The position numbers and the translations under genes are program-made. Under the pieces are notes generated by a model, which was not told the DNA's origin, did not search any database, and worked only from the letters and a program-made list of their open reading frames with translations. From Farysia itapuensis (Eukaryota > Basidiomycota > Ustilaginomycetes > Ustilaginales > Ustilaginaceae): 64,000 nucleotides of DNA. The stretch covers positions 1 through 64,000 of the forward strand of contig JALBYC010000029.1 of assembly GCA_023212645.1 (NCBI GenBank), in the 5' to 3' direction. Shown here piece after piece: positions 41,584 to 51,775 of this stretch (positions are counted from its first letter, which is position 1; each line of letters opens with the position of its first letter).

Positions 41584-42999
41584 CTAGGACGACGGAGGCT
41601 TTTCGCCCTGAGATCGCGCCTTTTGACGCGCTTTCTGCGCCGATCGCACCTCAAGCCAGATCCAGATGGGGAACGTAAGCAGAATGACAAACAGCCAGAT
41701 CCACAAGATGCCATTGTACTTGAGGATGTCAAGGCGCTCGCCGACGTTGAAAATCACTTTGACGTAGACCAGTCTGATGTTGTAGAAGGGCATAATTACG
41801 CCGTACTTGTAGAAACTGGGCGACAGCTCGAGCGGCAAGTTGGCCACGGATACGTTGATGATGATCCAAAAGAGCAGAGTAAAGGCGATAAATTTGGGGC
41901 CGACCAGAGAGAGGAAGCACTCGGTGACCAGTCCCAGCACAGCCATGCCGGTAAATGTGGTAGCCCACCAAATCATAAAGCCTGATCCATAGGTAAATGT
42001 ACGCCCATACGGCACGTCAAAAGCAACGTTGAGCAGCGTAATCATGAGCGACATGAAAAAGTAGCAGATGAGTGGACCGACGATTCGGACGGCCACGAGC
42101 GATCGGAATCTGAGGAATGGCTGCAGAGGGCCACGAGCACCTAGACCTGCCATGGTCACATTGAACGCCAAAATGCAGAGGTAAATGAGACCGACGACAA
42201 GCAACGCAATGGCAACCGATACGTCGTACGGTCGCAAATCACGATTGTTGATGACGATAGGTTGAGCAATGGTAGAGGGAGCGTTGGCAAGAGCCGTGAT
42301 CGCCGTAGCGTTGCTGCTGATGGACAAGAGATACTCGCGTGCCGAAGTAGCGCCGATACGAGCCAAAGCCTGGTTCAAGGTCATTGTCGTAGGTGCGGTA
42401 ACGACAGATGGTACCGCCTGGAAGTTACGTGCGGTGGCGTAGGTGAGGGACACGACGGAGCGTGGATTCCATGAGTTATCGCCATTCGCGCGGGCCTGTT
42501 GCAGACTGGTGGTAGCGTCGGCCGCAATATCGACGACAATCCAGGTGGTCAGAGCATTGGTCACCTCGTAGTCGAGGTCGTCCTGTGTGGCAAAGCGGTT
42601 GGAATCGATGACGGACCATGTGATGTGGGGTTTGGCGCCAGTATTGGCTGCCAGCAGGGCCTGTTCGATGCCGTTACCAATCTCGGCGCCATCGCGGTTA
42701 ATGATCCAGCCATTGAGGTTGGGCGACAGATCGAGCTCCTTCCATACACTGCCCCAATAGATGGCAATCACCGCCCAAATGAAGATGCAGATCAACAGCA
42801 AGCTACTGCCGATAACCTTGAGGTAGATCTGACGCTGCTGCTTGATCCTTGGAGACCAGAAGGACTCCTGACCCAACCGAGGTGCATTGGACGCTGCAGG
42901 TTGCGAGACGCCGTTGGATTCGACGTCGGTGCGCTCCTGCTCGGGAGTGTGTGCTTGCTTGTGAGAGGGCTGGGACATGTTGGAGCCGGCGGTCGACAT
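41584..42999 (-). CDS. SNG1-like membrane protein (DUF3533 family)
   Basis: 471 residues from ATG 42999 (MSTAGSNMSQPSHKQ). One transmembrane segment lies near residues 85-105 (IYLKVIGSSLLLICIFIW). A large extracytosolic domain follows, and then five to six further segments from about 280 to 455. The block IYWGSVWKELDLSPNLNGWI and the PFYNIRLVYVKVIFNVGERL end-region are typical of the family of yeast Sng1. Sng1 confers resistance to nitrosoguanidine and affects membrane lipid asymmetry. The molecular activity is not established. The last residues are basic and cytosolic. Divergent from the thioesterase gene; same direction as the aldolase-like gene upstream in the map. Confidence 0.83.
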   Translation of the reverse strand: MSTAGSNMSQPSHKQAHTPEQERTDVESNGVSQPAASNAPRLGQESFWSPRIKQQRQIYLKVIGSSLLLICIFIWAVIAIYWGSVWKELDLSPNLNGWIINRDGAEIGNGIEQALLAANTGAKPHITWSVIDSNRFATQDDLDYEVTNALTTWIVVDIAADATTSLQQARANGDNSWNPRSVVSLTYATARNFQAVPSVVTAPTTMTLNQALARIGATSAREYLLSISSNATAITALANAPSTIAQPIVINNRDLRPYDVSVAIALLVVGLIYLCILAFNVTMAGLGARGPLQPFLRFRSLVAVRIVGPLICYFFMSLMITLLNVAFDVPYGRTFTYGSGFMIWWATTFTGMAVLGLVTECFLSLVGPKFIAFTLLFWIIINVSVANLPLELSPSFYKYGVIMPFYNIRLVYVKVIFNVGERLDILKYNGILWIWLFVILLTFPIWIWLEVRSAQKARQKARSQGEKPPSS

Positions 43000-43363
43000 T
43001 GCTTGGGATGCCAGAGTTAAGCCCGACTGTCGAGGCTCGTATTTATGTTTGGCAGATGAGAGTGCCAAAGGATAAAGCCGATTTGTGCGTGTTGATATGC
43101 CCCCGCGGACATTTCCTTTTGCTAGCGTGCGTTCCCGACAAAATTACGCGCTTTCCTTTGACAGCCTCGCTTGCACACTCGGTTTTGGCTAAACTGACCC
43201 GCGGACATGGCAGCGCTCACAAAATCAGATTCCAGTCATCAGTGCCAAAAGTTCAACGCGCTCTTGGCAGCTTCGGAAGTCGGGAATGGGCAGAGGATGT
43301 GTTGATCTGCTCCACAGAAATGGACAAGGTCCGACCCACCACCTCCAAACGGGAAACTCCAGG
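43000..43363. promoter_or_regulatory. Bidirectional promoter between SNG1-like and thioesterase genes
   Basis: 364 bases between divergent ATG codons. Open frames run through parts of it but lack family features. No strong regulatory motif recognised. Confidence 0.45.
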
Positions 43364-43418
43364 ATGAGGCCGATGAGGTCTCTGATTCGGTGCAGGCTGC
43401 CACTGACCGTCCGAGTGC

Positions 43419-43467
<49 letters not shown>

Positions 43468-45316
43468 GCTCCTGACTCAACAGGCCTCTCCTCTGCAGGA
43501 AACGACCAATGTTCGAGAAATTCACAAGCTGATGGCCGAAGTGCGCGGCGATCATCCACAGAGACTCAAAGTTCTTATGCCGAGTGAGTGCAGAAAGATG
43601 AGCCGCATCAGTCGCTGTGGTAAAGAGGCTGACTGTGCTGGCAACTAGCACGTCTGGCCCCAAAGAGGAGCTGGATGACAGAGGTGCAGTCTCGCGATCA
43701 GCCAGTGAGCACTCTCCTCGGGGAAGTCAAGCCCATGCCGTTAACACCAGAGGTCGAAGCCAAGCTGCTCAAGCCTAAACGGATGCAGGACAGCTACGTC
43801 GAACTCTATCTCCCATTCACTGAAGATCCAGAACTGCTTGAAAAGTATATCGCAACCTCTGGCCTCATCCGGCTTGGCAAGGTGCTGGAAGATCTAGATA
43901 CGCTTGCGGGAAACAGTGAGTAGCAGCTTATCAGATCCAGCTCGGCACTGTGCTGATCTGCAATCAACGTGGGTCAAAAAAGTCTCCTATCAACATGCGC
44001 TTGGCAGTTTGCCGAAAGCCGGTGACGCATCGGCTCCCATCTACATTGTGACAGCCTCCGTGGACCGTCTGGACCTGCTAGAGCCGCTGACGGCCGACGC
44101 AGACTATCGGCTCAGTGGCCACGTCATCTACGTAAGTCGCTCATGTGGTCCGTATGCGAACAGCACTAATTGTATTGTGTCTTAATCTGTGTGCAGGTCG
44201 GGTCGAGCAGTATGGAAGTCTTCGTCAGCATCGAGCAGTTGGATGATCGTCGTGATCCCAGCAAGGTGTGCCTGACTGGCAGGTAGGTTTGGTCGCTGGT
44301 GACGAGCACACAGTCGCAAGAGCTGACTATCCTTCACAGATTTACAATGGCGACGAGGAACGCTGTGACTCTCAAGGGTCAGAAGATCGCGCCTCTAGTG
44401 ACCGAGTCAGCGGCAGAGCAGGCATTGTTCGCTATGGGAGAGAGTGAGTGCTCGTAATACAGCGCGCACTTCTAGCTGTCAACTCACCCCCCTTCTTTCG
44501 GCATCCGTAGGTCACAAGAATCGCAAGCGGGCAGAAGCCGCCTCGTCACTGGAAAAAGTCCCACCCAGCAAAGAGGAGGCGTTCCTACTGCACCACCAGT
44601 ACATTCGCGGTCTCAAGGCAGGCATGTTTGAGAACGACGATCTACACGGACCTTTCAAGACCGATCCAGCACCCGCAGCCTCCGGCCAGATTCTGTTCCC
44701 AGTCAGAAGGACATCGCTCAACACGACGATGCACATGCATCCTCAGCAGAGGAACGTGCATCAAAAGGTGTTTGGCGGGTTTCTCATGCGATCCGCTTAC
44801 GAGCTGGCTTGGATGGTAGCCGGTATGTATCGCTCACTCAGCCTGCGAGCTCAATTGACTGACCTTGCAGCACGTTCAGCCTCTTTTGTCAACCGACACG
44901 TACAGTTCTTGTCGCTAGACGCTCTGTCCTTCCATGCACCAGTCCCGATTGGGGCCATGCTTCAGCTTTCATCTCAAATCACATACACCTCCGAGCAAGA
45001 GACTCATCCGGAAGGCCACTCTATTGCAGGTGTTAGTGTGCTGGCCGAGGTGGTCGACCTCGAGACAGGCGAGCGCAAAAAGAGCAACACGGTAAGTGCA
45101 CCTCCGCCTGACAATACGAGCCTGTGCACCCTTGCTCACCATGGTTGCGCGAACTGCCAGTTTCATTTCAGCTTCGATCTGGGCAAGACTGATCGTCGTG
45201 TACTGCCACAGAGCTACAAGGAGGCGATGGAGTTCATTGAAGGCAAGCGAAGAGTGGAACTTGGTGGAGAGATGCGAGAGCTCTACCTCGGCGACCACTC
45301 TCCACCGCTACAGTGA
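43364..45316 (+). CDS. Mitochondrial acyl-CoA thioesterase (ACOT9-like, double hotdog)
   Basis: Eight exons: 43364-43583, 43649-43915, 43983-44131, 44197-44282, 44340-44443, 44511-44822, 44871-45091 and 45161-45316. Introns are 48-69 nt. All phases agree and give 504 residues. The start MRPMRSLIRCRLPLTVRVR is an Arg-rich mitochondrial presequence, followed directly by Q15. The first hotdog holds GKVLEDLDTLAGNISYQHA and LSGHVIYVGSSSMEV. The second holds HPQQRNVHQKVFGGFLMRSA, then ELAWMVAARSASFVNRHV. Both align block by block with human ACOT9. Hydrolyses acyl-CoAs in the matrix. Intron 2 ends in an unusual AAG acceptor, chosen because it restores the family spacing. Confidence 0.9.
43421..43465 (+). 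repeat. CAG15 trinucleotide repeat coding for Q15
   Basis: Fifteen perfect CAG triplets, in frame in exon 1 of the thioesterase gene immediately after the presequence. Another frame would read polyalanine or polyserine, but only the Gln frame joins to the conserved protein. Confidence 0.95.
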
Positions 45317-45446
45317 TTTCCCACAAAATCCATGGAATTAATTACGGGAATTTACTGTGCCCATTTTATTGCGTGTAAAAATACATTTGAGAGGGGAGAG
45401 AACCTCCACAGCTTGTGTCCCATCCACAACCACCAGGTGGCCAGTC

Positions 45447-47687
45447 ATGGGATCAACGCAACCTTCCCAGATATCGTTGGTCCACGGTAATGACCGCGGC
45501 AGTACCAAAAGTAGCTCCAGTAGTAGTAACAGGCGTGCTAGCCGTCAACGCCGCAGCGACGATGCTGGACCGTCCAGTGAAAGGCGCAGTATGTATCCCG
45601 ATGAGCTAGAAGACGCAGATAGCGACACAGCTTCCGAATTTGATGCCTTTCTGCGCCAAGGCCGCATTCAGGTCGGTCAAACGTGGGACGACAGCAGCGA
45701 TGATGAGGCTCACACGACCGACTTGGGCAATCGCACACTGCCTCTCTCGTCCAATATGCACACTGGTCAGCGCCCAAAACAGAAGAAGAAGGCCAGACCT
45801 ACAGCACCAGAGTCGTATCTAGAGTCCATGCGGCCAACGCGCGAGCATCGGAGAGCGTGGTGGAACTTCCTCACGAACCCGGGTACGCCAGCCAGTCTGT
45901 CTGCACCCCACGTGTCGGCCAATCTGTTCTCGGCGAGTTTGCATCCGGCGGTCCTGCTCTCGATGCCCAACTACTTTGCACGCACGGGGATTCTCGTCGG
46001 CACAATTGCGCTTGTCGGCGTAGCTGCACTGGGAGGTGTAGGAGGTGGCTTGTGGGTCGTCTTAAGCCGTTACGTCAATGGCAGCTCGATCGAAGCCATT
46101 GTGGGGTCGAGCTTTGGTCGGTACACACGCTGGAAAGGCGGTTTGGGTCGAGCAGTGTCTGGACTCGTGCTGGCGCTCTATGCCACAGGTAGCGCCGTGA
46201 TAGGCTACTTTGCCCTGGCAGATTTGCTTCTGCAGGTCTTTTTCCACTATTCGCCCCGTGGCGTTCCTCTGCACGACCGAGCGTTTGTGACGCTAGTCAT
46301 TGGAGGCTTGATCTCGATTCCTCTCGTCATCTTCCCGCTCGCCAAGCGCAACGTCATCCGGCTCAACACGTTCTTCTCGCTCACATTCTACCCTCTCATC
46401 TCGCTCATCATTTTCATCAACATTTACACTACACCGCCGGTGGTCGAGCAACCGACAGCCTCGACAAGCATGCTCCATATTGGCTCGGGTCTCAAGGGCA
46501 AATGGCCCAACTTGAACCCTCTCAATCCTCCGTCCGTGTGGGCACCCGTATCCCTGCTACCCCTGCTCACGTTGAGCGCGTGTCCGTTGCAGATCCTGGC
46601 GCATCAGCGAAGCTTGCGGCGGATCGGTACTTCCCGCTCCAACGTGAAAGCGTTTGTAGGGGCACAAGCTGGTCAAGTCATCTTTATTGTCGTGCTTGGG
46701 CTGGTCTTTGGCGTGGCAGCTGGTACGCAAGGCGTGCAGGCTAGGCTGGGCAAGGATGTTCACCCCAATCTGTTTGCCTCGTTGCCGACTGACGATGACG
46801 CGATCAACTTTGCGCGGGTTCTGTTTGTTGCCATCCTGGCGACGCATCTGGCCATCTGCTTGATGACGGCACGATCGTCGTGGGGCCGTCTGCTCAGGTT
46901 GCTAGACATCAATCCTCTGCGCAGAAGGAAGCCGGCGATCCAGCTGCCTGCAGATGACACGACGACGACGACGACGACCTCTGTCAATGCTGCACAGCCG
47001 TCGGAGCGAATGACTCGATGGAAGAGGCAGTGGGGGAAACCAGCTCGTAATGCACTGGCTGGCCTGCTGCTTTGGGGCATCACCGCTTCGAGCGCCTACC
47101 TCTCTGGGGCTGGCGGCTTCCGTCGGGCGGAAAAGGAGGGCGAGGAAGCGCGATTCACGCGAGCTTCCGAAGTGTTGGGCCTCATGGGCGCAGGCGTTGG
47201 ATTTGTGCTGCCGGGACTGGTGTGGCTTGTCATTTTCCACGTTCGACGACCGAGAGCCATACTGCCACCGTTTGCAAGCGAGCTGGGCAAGACGGCGACT
47301 GCCTACTTTGTGGGCCCACAGTCGCTACTCGCACGCAACCGCAAGTACCTCTTCGGGCCATCTTCCACTGACCAAGAACAGGCGCCGCTGCTCTCCGAGC
47401 CGACAGATGGTGGAGAAAACCAGCAAGACCGCCGTCCGCACAGTCACCGTACCCTCTCGTCGTCTCAGATTGACCAAGATCAAGTGCCAAGCCACCTGAC
47501 GGAGCAAAGCAGTGAAGACCGAGACCAGGCGACTTCGATCCTGCTCGCACGCAAGGAGCGTCAGCTGCAGCGCAAGACACGCGGCAAACGCATCTACCAG
47601 GACGTGATTGTGATTGCAGCCGTACTGCCATTTGGCTTTGCCCTGCTCATCCTCGGCGCTGTCGAGCTACGACGCGGAGGATTCTAA
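45447..47687 (+). CDS. Polytopic amino-acid-permease-like transporter (SLC38/AVT type)
   Basis: 746 residues, single exon, from ATG 45447 (MGSTQPSQISLVHGND). The first 170 residues are cytosolic, Ser/Arg-rich, with DSDTASEFDAFLRQGRIQVG. About eleven hydrophobic segments follow. The first has GILVGTIALVGVAALGGVGG, and later come RAVSGLVLALYATGSAVIGY and HDRAFVTLVIGGLISIPLVI. Spacing and the long N-terminal tail resemble vacuolar AVT/SLC38 amino-acid transporters, but I see no decisive motif, so substrate and even family are provisional. A large loop with a Thr-run (encoded by ACG repeats near 46960) separates the last helices. Ends with a short hydrophobic C-terminus. Confidence 0.7.
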   Translation: MGSTQPSQISLVHGNDRGSTKSSSSSSNRRASRQRRSDDAGPSSERRSMYPDELEDADSDTASEFDAFLRQGRIQVGQTWDDSSDDEAHTTDLGNRTLPLSSNMHTGQRPKQKKKARPTAPESYLESMRPTREHRRAWWNFLTNPGTPASLSAPHVSANLFSASLHPAVLLSMPNYFARTGILVGTIALVGVAALGGVGGGLWVVLSRYVNGSSIEAIVGSSFGRYTRWKGGLGRAVSGLVLALYATGSAVIGYFALADLLLQVFFHYSPRGVPLHDRAFVTLVIGGLISIPLVIFPLAKRNVIRLNTFFSLTFYPLISLIIFINIYTTPPVVEQPTASTSMLHIGSGLKGKWPNLNPLNPPSVWAPVSLLPLLTLSACPLQILAHQRSLRRIGTSRSNVKAFVGAQAGQVIFIVVLGLVFGVAAGTQGVQARLGKDVHPNLFASLPTDDDAINFARVLFVAILATHLAICLMTARSSWGRLLRLLDINPLRRRKPAIQLPADDTTTTTTTSVNAAQPSERMTRWKRQWGKPARNALAGLLLWGITASSAYLSGAGGFRRAEKEGEEARFTRASEVLGLMGAGVGFVLPGLVWLVIFHVRRPRAILPPFASELGKTATAYFVGPQSLLARNRKYLFGPSSTDQEQAPLLSEPTDGGENQQDRRPHSHRTLSSSQIDQDQVPSHLTEQSSEDRDQATSILLARKERQLQRKTRGKRIYQDVIVIAAVLPFGFALLILGAVELRRGGF

Positions 47688-47893
47688 TCACTGCGCGCGT
47701 GAATTGCAGCGGTATCTGTGCATCATCGAAACTAGTTTGTAATGTGCAATTTCAACCTGGCTGAAACCAACATTTTACCAGACAAAGTGCGTTCGTGGAA
47801 TTGATTTCGACGAGCGACCACCACCTTCACCCCCGTCGTCTTCTTCTAAAGCACCACGCTTTTCACAAACACACCTCCGTCGTTTCAAAAGCA

Positions 47894-48696
47894 ATGTGGA
47901 TCGTTAACTGGTTCTGGGTAGGTTGCAGCTGGAGGAAAGGTAGCCAAGCGCCGTAGGGACTACTGACGCTTTGGGTGTTCTGTATTGCTGCTTGATTTGT
48001 AGGATGTTCTGGCCTCGCTTGGTATGTTGTTCTCTGTGCTGCACAAAAAGCTTTCGTGATACTGACACTGATGAGCAATGCGTAACAGGTCTGGCTCACA
48101 AGAATGCCAAGATTCTCTTCTTAGGGCTGGACAATGCCGGTAAAACTGTGAGTTGAGCATTTGCATGCAGCCAGCACAGCGAGGAAACTGACCACCAGGG
48201 GCGGCGCTTGGGACTTGGAACGCGACAGACTCTGCTGCACATGCTCAAGAATGACCGACTGGCGACATTGCAGCCGACACTGCACCCTACATCGGAAGAG
48301 CTGGCGATTGGGAGTGTCAAGTTTACCACCTACGATCTGGGTGGACACCAGCAGGCGCGTCGACTTTGGAAGGACTACTTCCCAGAAGTCGACGGGATCG
48401 TCTTTCTCGTCGACACGCAGGACCACGAGCGTTTTGCCGAAGCACGTGCAGAGCTCGATGCACTGCTGAGCATTGAAGAGCTGAGCAAAGTTCCCTTTTT
48501 GATTCTCGGCAACAAGATTGACGCCCCCGGCGCAGTATCCGAGGAAGAGTTGCGCCAGGCCATCGGCCTGTACCAGACCACGGGCAAGGGTAAGGTGCCG
48601 CTCAAAGACATTCGACCCATTGAGATCTTTATGTGCTCCGTCGTCATGCGCCAGGGCTACGGCGAGGGCTTCCGATGGGTCTCGCAGTACATTTGA
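47894..48696 (+). CDS. SAR1: Small COPII coat GTPase Sar1
   Basis: ER-exit GTPase that recruits Sec23/24. Four exons: 47894-47917, 48003-48021 (only 19 nt), 48089-48147 and 48229-48696, with introns of 85, 67 and 81 nt. Product 189 residues, the normal size. The spliced N-terminus [20 protein letters not shown] is the amphipathic membrane-inserting helix of Sar1. The P-loop is GLDNAGKT (27-34), switch II is [16 protein letters not shown], and the base-recognition motif is NKIDAP. The ending [16 protein letters not shown] is diagnostic for Sar1 rather than Arf. Convergent with eIF4E across a TG repeat. Confidence 0.97.
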
Positions 48697-48826
48697 AACC
48701 ACCCGCCTTCGTTTGCACACATCTCACCCCACCCTTCCATCCTCTAGGATCTCACCCGCACAGTGCCAATAAGAAAGCGTTTTGTTTCGAAACAGAGGGC
48801 CAACAAGAGTACCATCAGGCGCATGT

Positions 48827-48830
<4 letters not shown>

Positions 48831-48870
<40 letters not shown>
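48831..48870. repeat. Dinucleotide microsatellite (TG)20
   Basis: Forty bases of uninterrupted TG between the convergent SAR1 and eIF4E genes, probably within one or both 3' UTRs. Such tracts are length-variable. Confidence 0.95.
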
Positions 48871-48872
<2 letters not shown>

Positions 48873-48884
48873 GGGGGCTGAGCT

Positions 48885-49703
48885 TTAGACAATGGTCTTT
48901 TTGCCTCGCTTCTTTTCCGACTCTTTGTGGCTTTGGAACTCGACGTCCGAGGTGAGGCCGGAGCCGATGCGTGCGTCCATGTCGTAGCCGAGGACGTTGA
49001 CCTTGAACTGTTTGCCAATGTCGAGCAGTTTGGCGGCGAGTTCGTCGGTGTCTTCTGCCTTGCGGGTCCAGATGGACATGCGGTAGAAGTTGGCACGCGC
49101 GCTCATAATGACGCCAGTCACCAGTTCTTCCTGCGGAGAGTTGGACGGCGGCGGTACACCGTCTGGGAAAGGTGCTTCGAGCGTCTCACCGATGGCGGCG
49201 AGCATGGTGAAGAGCCAGAGCTTGTCAATCGCAGCGCGTGTCTTGTCGCGCGGCAACTGTATGGACCACTTGCCTCCGTTGGTATTGGCCGCATCCTCCC
49301 ACGCCGGCTTGATCCCCTGCTTGAACAGGTAGTAATTCGCCTTTTGTGGCAACTCACTCGGCGGAACGACATTGTTGTACAACCCCCAAAACTCTTCGAC
49401 CGAATCAAAGTCAACGACCTTGTTCATATCGTCTCCCCAACTATCCTTGGTACCGCGTGCCGACGCCATCCCCTTTTGCGATGGATTGTCAAACCACAAC
49501 GTCCACGAGTTGTACAGTGGATGCTTGACGTTGAAATTCGACGGATCTTGAAAGACGGTGCGATACTCGTCCGCCGCCGGTGCTTCTGTGGTAGACGAGT
49601 CTCCATTGGCGGCTGCTGTTGTTGTTTCAGTGACGGCAGCCTCGACGGCCGTCTTGGACGCCTCAGCTGGCGCCTTGGGCAGGTCAGTGGTACCAGTCGA
49701 CAT
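48885..49703 (-). CDS. mRNA cap-binding translation initiation factor eIF4E
   Basis: 272 residues from ATG 49703 (MSTGTTDLPKAPAEAS); the frame is open upstream but has no better start. Binds the m7G cap and eIF4G. The first 45 residues are an Ala/Thr-rich disordered tail. The core starts at HPLYNSWTLWFDNPS (about 61-75). Cap-stacking Trp residues lie in SWTLW and in the second block, around GIKPAWEDAANTNGGKW. VEEFWGLYNNVVPPSELP is the eIF4G-binding face. The C-terminus is Lys-rich (KESEKKRGKKTIV). One long plus-strand frame opposite this gene is only its shadow. Convergent with SAR1. Confidence 0.95.
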   Translation of the reverse strand: MSTGTTDLPKAPAEASKTAVEAAVTETTTAAANGDSSTTEAPAADEYRTVFQDPSNFNVKHPLYNSWTLWFDNPSQKGMASARGTKDSWGDDMNKVVDFDSVEEFWGLYNNVVPPSELPQKANYYLFKQGIKPAWEDAANTNGGKWSIQLPRDKTRAAIDKLWLFTMLAAIGETLEAPFPDGVPPPSNSPQEELVTGVIMSARANFYRMSIWTRKAEDTDELAAKLLDIGKQFKVNVLGYDMDARIGSGLTSDVEFQSHKESEKKRGKKTIV

Positions 49704-49853
49704 AATGCTGTCCCACGCTGTGTGTGTGTGTGGAAAGAAGACAAGAATCCAGCCCGCAGAATTTGCATTTCCATTTGCCATTTGCCAACTTTGAATTCTT
49801 TCTAAGCCCAATCTACCGCGCACAAATTCACGCCTCAATTCAAAAATGGGATT

Positions 49854-51611
49854 TTACACCTTCCACTTTCGCAGACGCTTGGTGGTGGTGGCAGACGAAG
49901 AGGACCGCGATCCACGTTGGTTGGAGGCGAGGCCGCCGCTTTGGATCGTGCTGCCCGGTGCGTACCAGACGTTTTTGTAGTTGACCGCTGCTGGGATTCG
50001 CATCTGCAGTTCGGCGTCTTGCTGGTCTAGATCGGCTGGCTTGGCCGTCGAGGGTAGGGCAACCGAGTTGGTTCGGGAGCGCAAGCCCGTCCAGTTGAAG
50101 CCTGTGCTGGCAGCAGCACCACTACTGAATGTGCCGCCGGGTGTGGTGGCCGGATAGGATGGGGTCATGGGCGTCACTGGTGACATGAGTGGATCTAGTC
50201 CCGAACCGAATCTGAACAGCATATGTCCGCTGCTGCCGGTGGCGCCGGTGGTGAGCGCAGTCGGCATTGTCGGTCTGCGACTGAGCGAGGGTGGGAGGGA
50301 TGCAGGACTGGCCATGCTCTGCCCGACGGGTGACGCAGCAGCGGTGGGCGAGGAAGCCGTCGACGAGTTGTTGCTCATCTTGTTCTTGAGTCGGAGCGTG
50401 AGGCTGGATCGAGCTGGTGTTCTTGCGTCCGCTGGCGCTCCACTGGTGCTGCTGCTGCTGTCCAATGCAACCGTCATGGGCGAGGTGGAGCGTGGACTGA
50501 CCGCTGCCGCTGCTTTCTCAACCGGCTGCTGCACTTGGCTCGCCGTATCGGCCGCCTTGACTCTTCGCGAGGCAGAATACGCCGTGGCTGCCGCACCATC
50601 CGTGTTTTGGATCAAGCGTCGGAGCGACGATTCGACCAGTCGGGCGTTGGCCAATTTGCGGTTGACCAGCACCAGCGGGTGGTTTTTGGCCAGTCCCGTG
50701 GCGCTGTCTGAGGCGGAATAGGCATTGGTCGGGTAGGCGGCTGTCGAGACCCAGGTATGGCGTGGCGGCATTCCTGGTAGATGGCGCGGGACTACATGGT
50801 CTGCCACCCTGTGCCACGCTTCTTCCCCAGACTCGAGCGCTACCAGCAGCTGACTGTCTGGATCTTGCTTCTGTCTCTCTGCCAGCTTTTCGTGCCGCTT
50901 TTGCCGCTTGGCTGCGCGCTGGGTTGTGGTGAGACGGTGCTTGTGCACGCGCGCTTCCACTGCCGTGCGACGGTTGCTAAACTCGCCATCCGAACCGCTA
51001 CTGACGGACCACGAGTCCTCTTCCGAACCTTGGTCCGAATCAGAGGGGAGAAACGCATCGTGCTCCCCCATCCAGTCTACATCGAGCAGAGCGGACGTCG
51101 TGGTCGGCACTGTTAACGCTGCTGCCCGTACTCTCGTTGCTGTCGCGGCTTGCTGTTGGGTGTTGTGAAAATGTTGCAGCTCTGCAATCGACAGTCCGTG
51201 TGTTTCTATCGCGTACAGTAGATCGCGCGCAGAGGGGGAATCTCTGCATGCTAATTCCGCAGCGTGCTGTGCTGCTGCAAAGATGCCGGTGAGGAAGCGC
51301 TCGGTGAGATGCTCGACTTGGTGCAGGGCTGACCGCGTCGCGGCGTCGAACCCAGCTTGCGAGGCCTGAACTGCGGTGACGTGCACCAGTGCTGCCCTGG
51401 ATCCCTGGGCGTCGGCGTGTTGCTCGGCCAGCGGTGTCGGTGCACACCGCATCACTGATTTCTGCCGTCGTCGCGCCAGTCTCGTCTCAACGGGCGTAGT
51501 GGCCTGCTGTTGTTGGGGCACTTTGCTCGTTGATGGTGCTGCTGTAGCCTCTTCCCCAAAAATGGCGGCTGAAGACGAGGAAATCGCCCAGCTGGGCATC
51601 CCACCAGACAT
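49854..51611 (-). CDS. TAF8: TFIID subunit TAF8 (histone-fold protein)
   Basis: 585 residues from ATG 51611 (MSGGMPSWAISSSS). A bromodomain-associated histone fold spans about 72-150 (VHVTAVQASQAGFDAATRSA, then HQVEHLTERFLTGIFAAAQH, and DLLYAIETHGLSIAELQHF). Around residue 300 comes the TAF8 C-terminal signature HLPGMPPRHTWVSTAAYP, followed by the helical KLANARLVESSLRRLI. Between them are acidic and basic low-complexity parts. The last 200 residues are Ser/Thr-rich and poorly conserved in appearance. TAF8 pairs with TAF10 and sits in the TFIID core in the nucleus. It shares a 164-base divergent promoter with the phosphatase gene. Confidence 0.82.
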   Translation of the reverse strand: MSGGMPSWAISSSSAAIFGEEATAAPSTSKVPQQQQATTPVETRLARRRQKSVMRCAPTPLAEQHADAQGSRAALVHVTAVQASQAGFDAATRSALHQVEHLTERFLTGIFAAAQHAAELACRDSPSARDLLYAIETHGLSIAELQHFHNTQQQAATATRVRAAALTVPTTTSALLDVDWMGEHDAFLPSDSDQGSEEDSWSVSSGSDGEFSNRRTAVEARVHKHRLTTTQRAAKRQKRHEKLAERQKQDPDSQLLVALESGEEAWHRVADHVVPRHLPGMPPRHTWVSTAAYPTNAYSASDSATGLAKNHPLVLVNRKLANARLVESSLRRLIQNTDGAAATAYSASRRVKAADTASQVQQPVEKAAAAVSPRSTSPMTVALDSSSSTSGAPADARTPARSSLTLRLKNKMSNNSSTASSPTAAASPVGQSMASPASLPPSLSRRPTMPTALTTGATGSSGHMLFRFGSGLDPLMSPVTPMTPSYPATTPGGTFSSGAAASTGFNWTGLRSRTNSVALPSTAKPADLDQQDAELQMRIPAAVNYKNVWYAPGSTIQSGGLASNQRGSRSSSSATTTKRLRKWKV

Positions 51612-51775
51612 GATGCAGTCGCAGTGGAAGCAGTCAACAGCGCAAAAGAACCCGAACAGCGCAGAATGGCTAGAATGGCATCTTGCACAATTGCACCCTA
51701 ACAATGAAAACTGCTCAACCTCCACCTTTTTCCGCCTTTGAGCAGCGTTCTCAGCGCTTCTTTCCTCTTGCCTCA

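Noticed and set aside
43390..43587. Polyalanine frame over the CAG repeat
   Set aside because: Only the polyglutamine frame splices into the conserved thioesterase. The alanine frame is a repeat artefact.
48927..49805. 292-codon plus-strand open frame
   Set aside because: It is opposite eIF4E and reads as Val/Arg-rich nonsense. eIF4E on the minus strand carries all diagnostic blocks.
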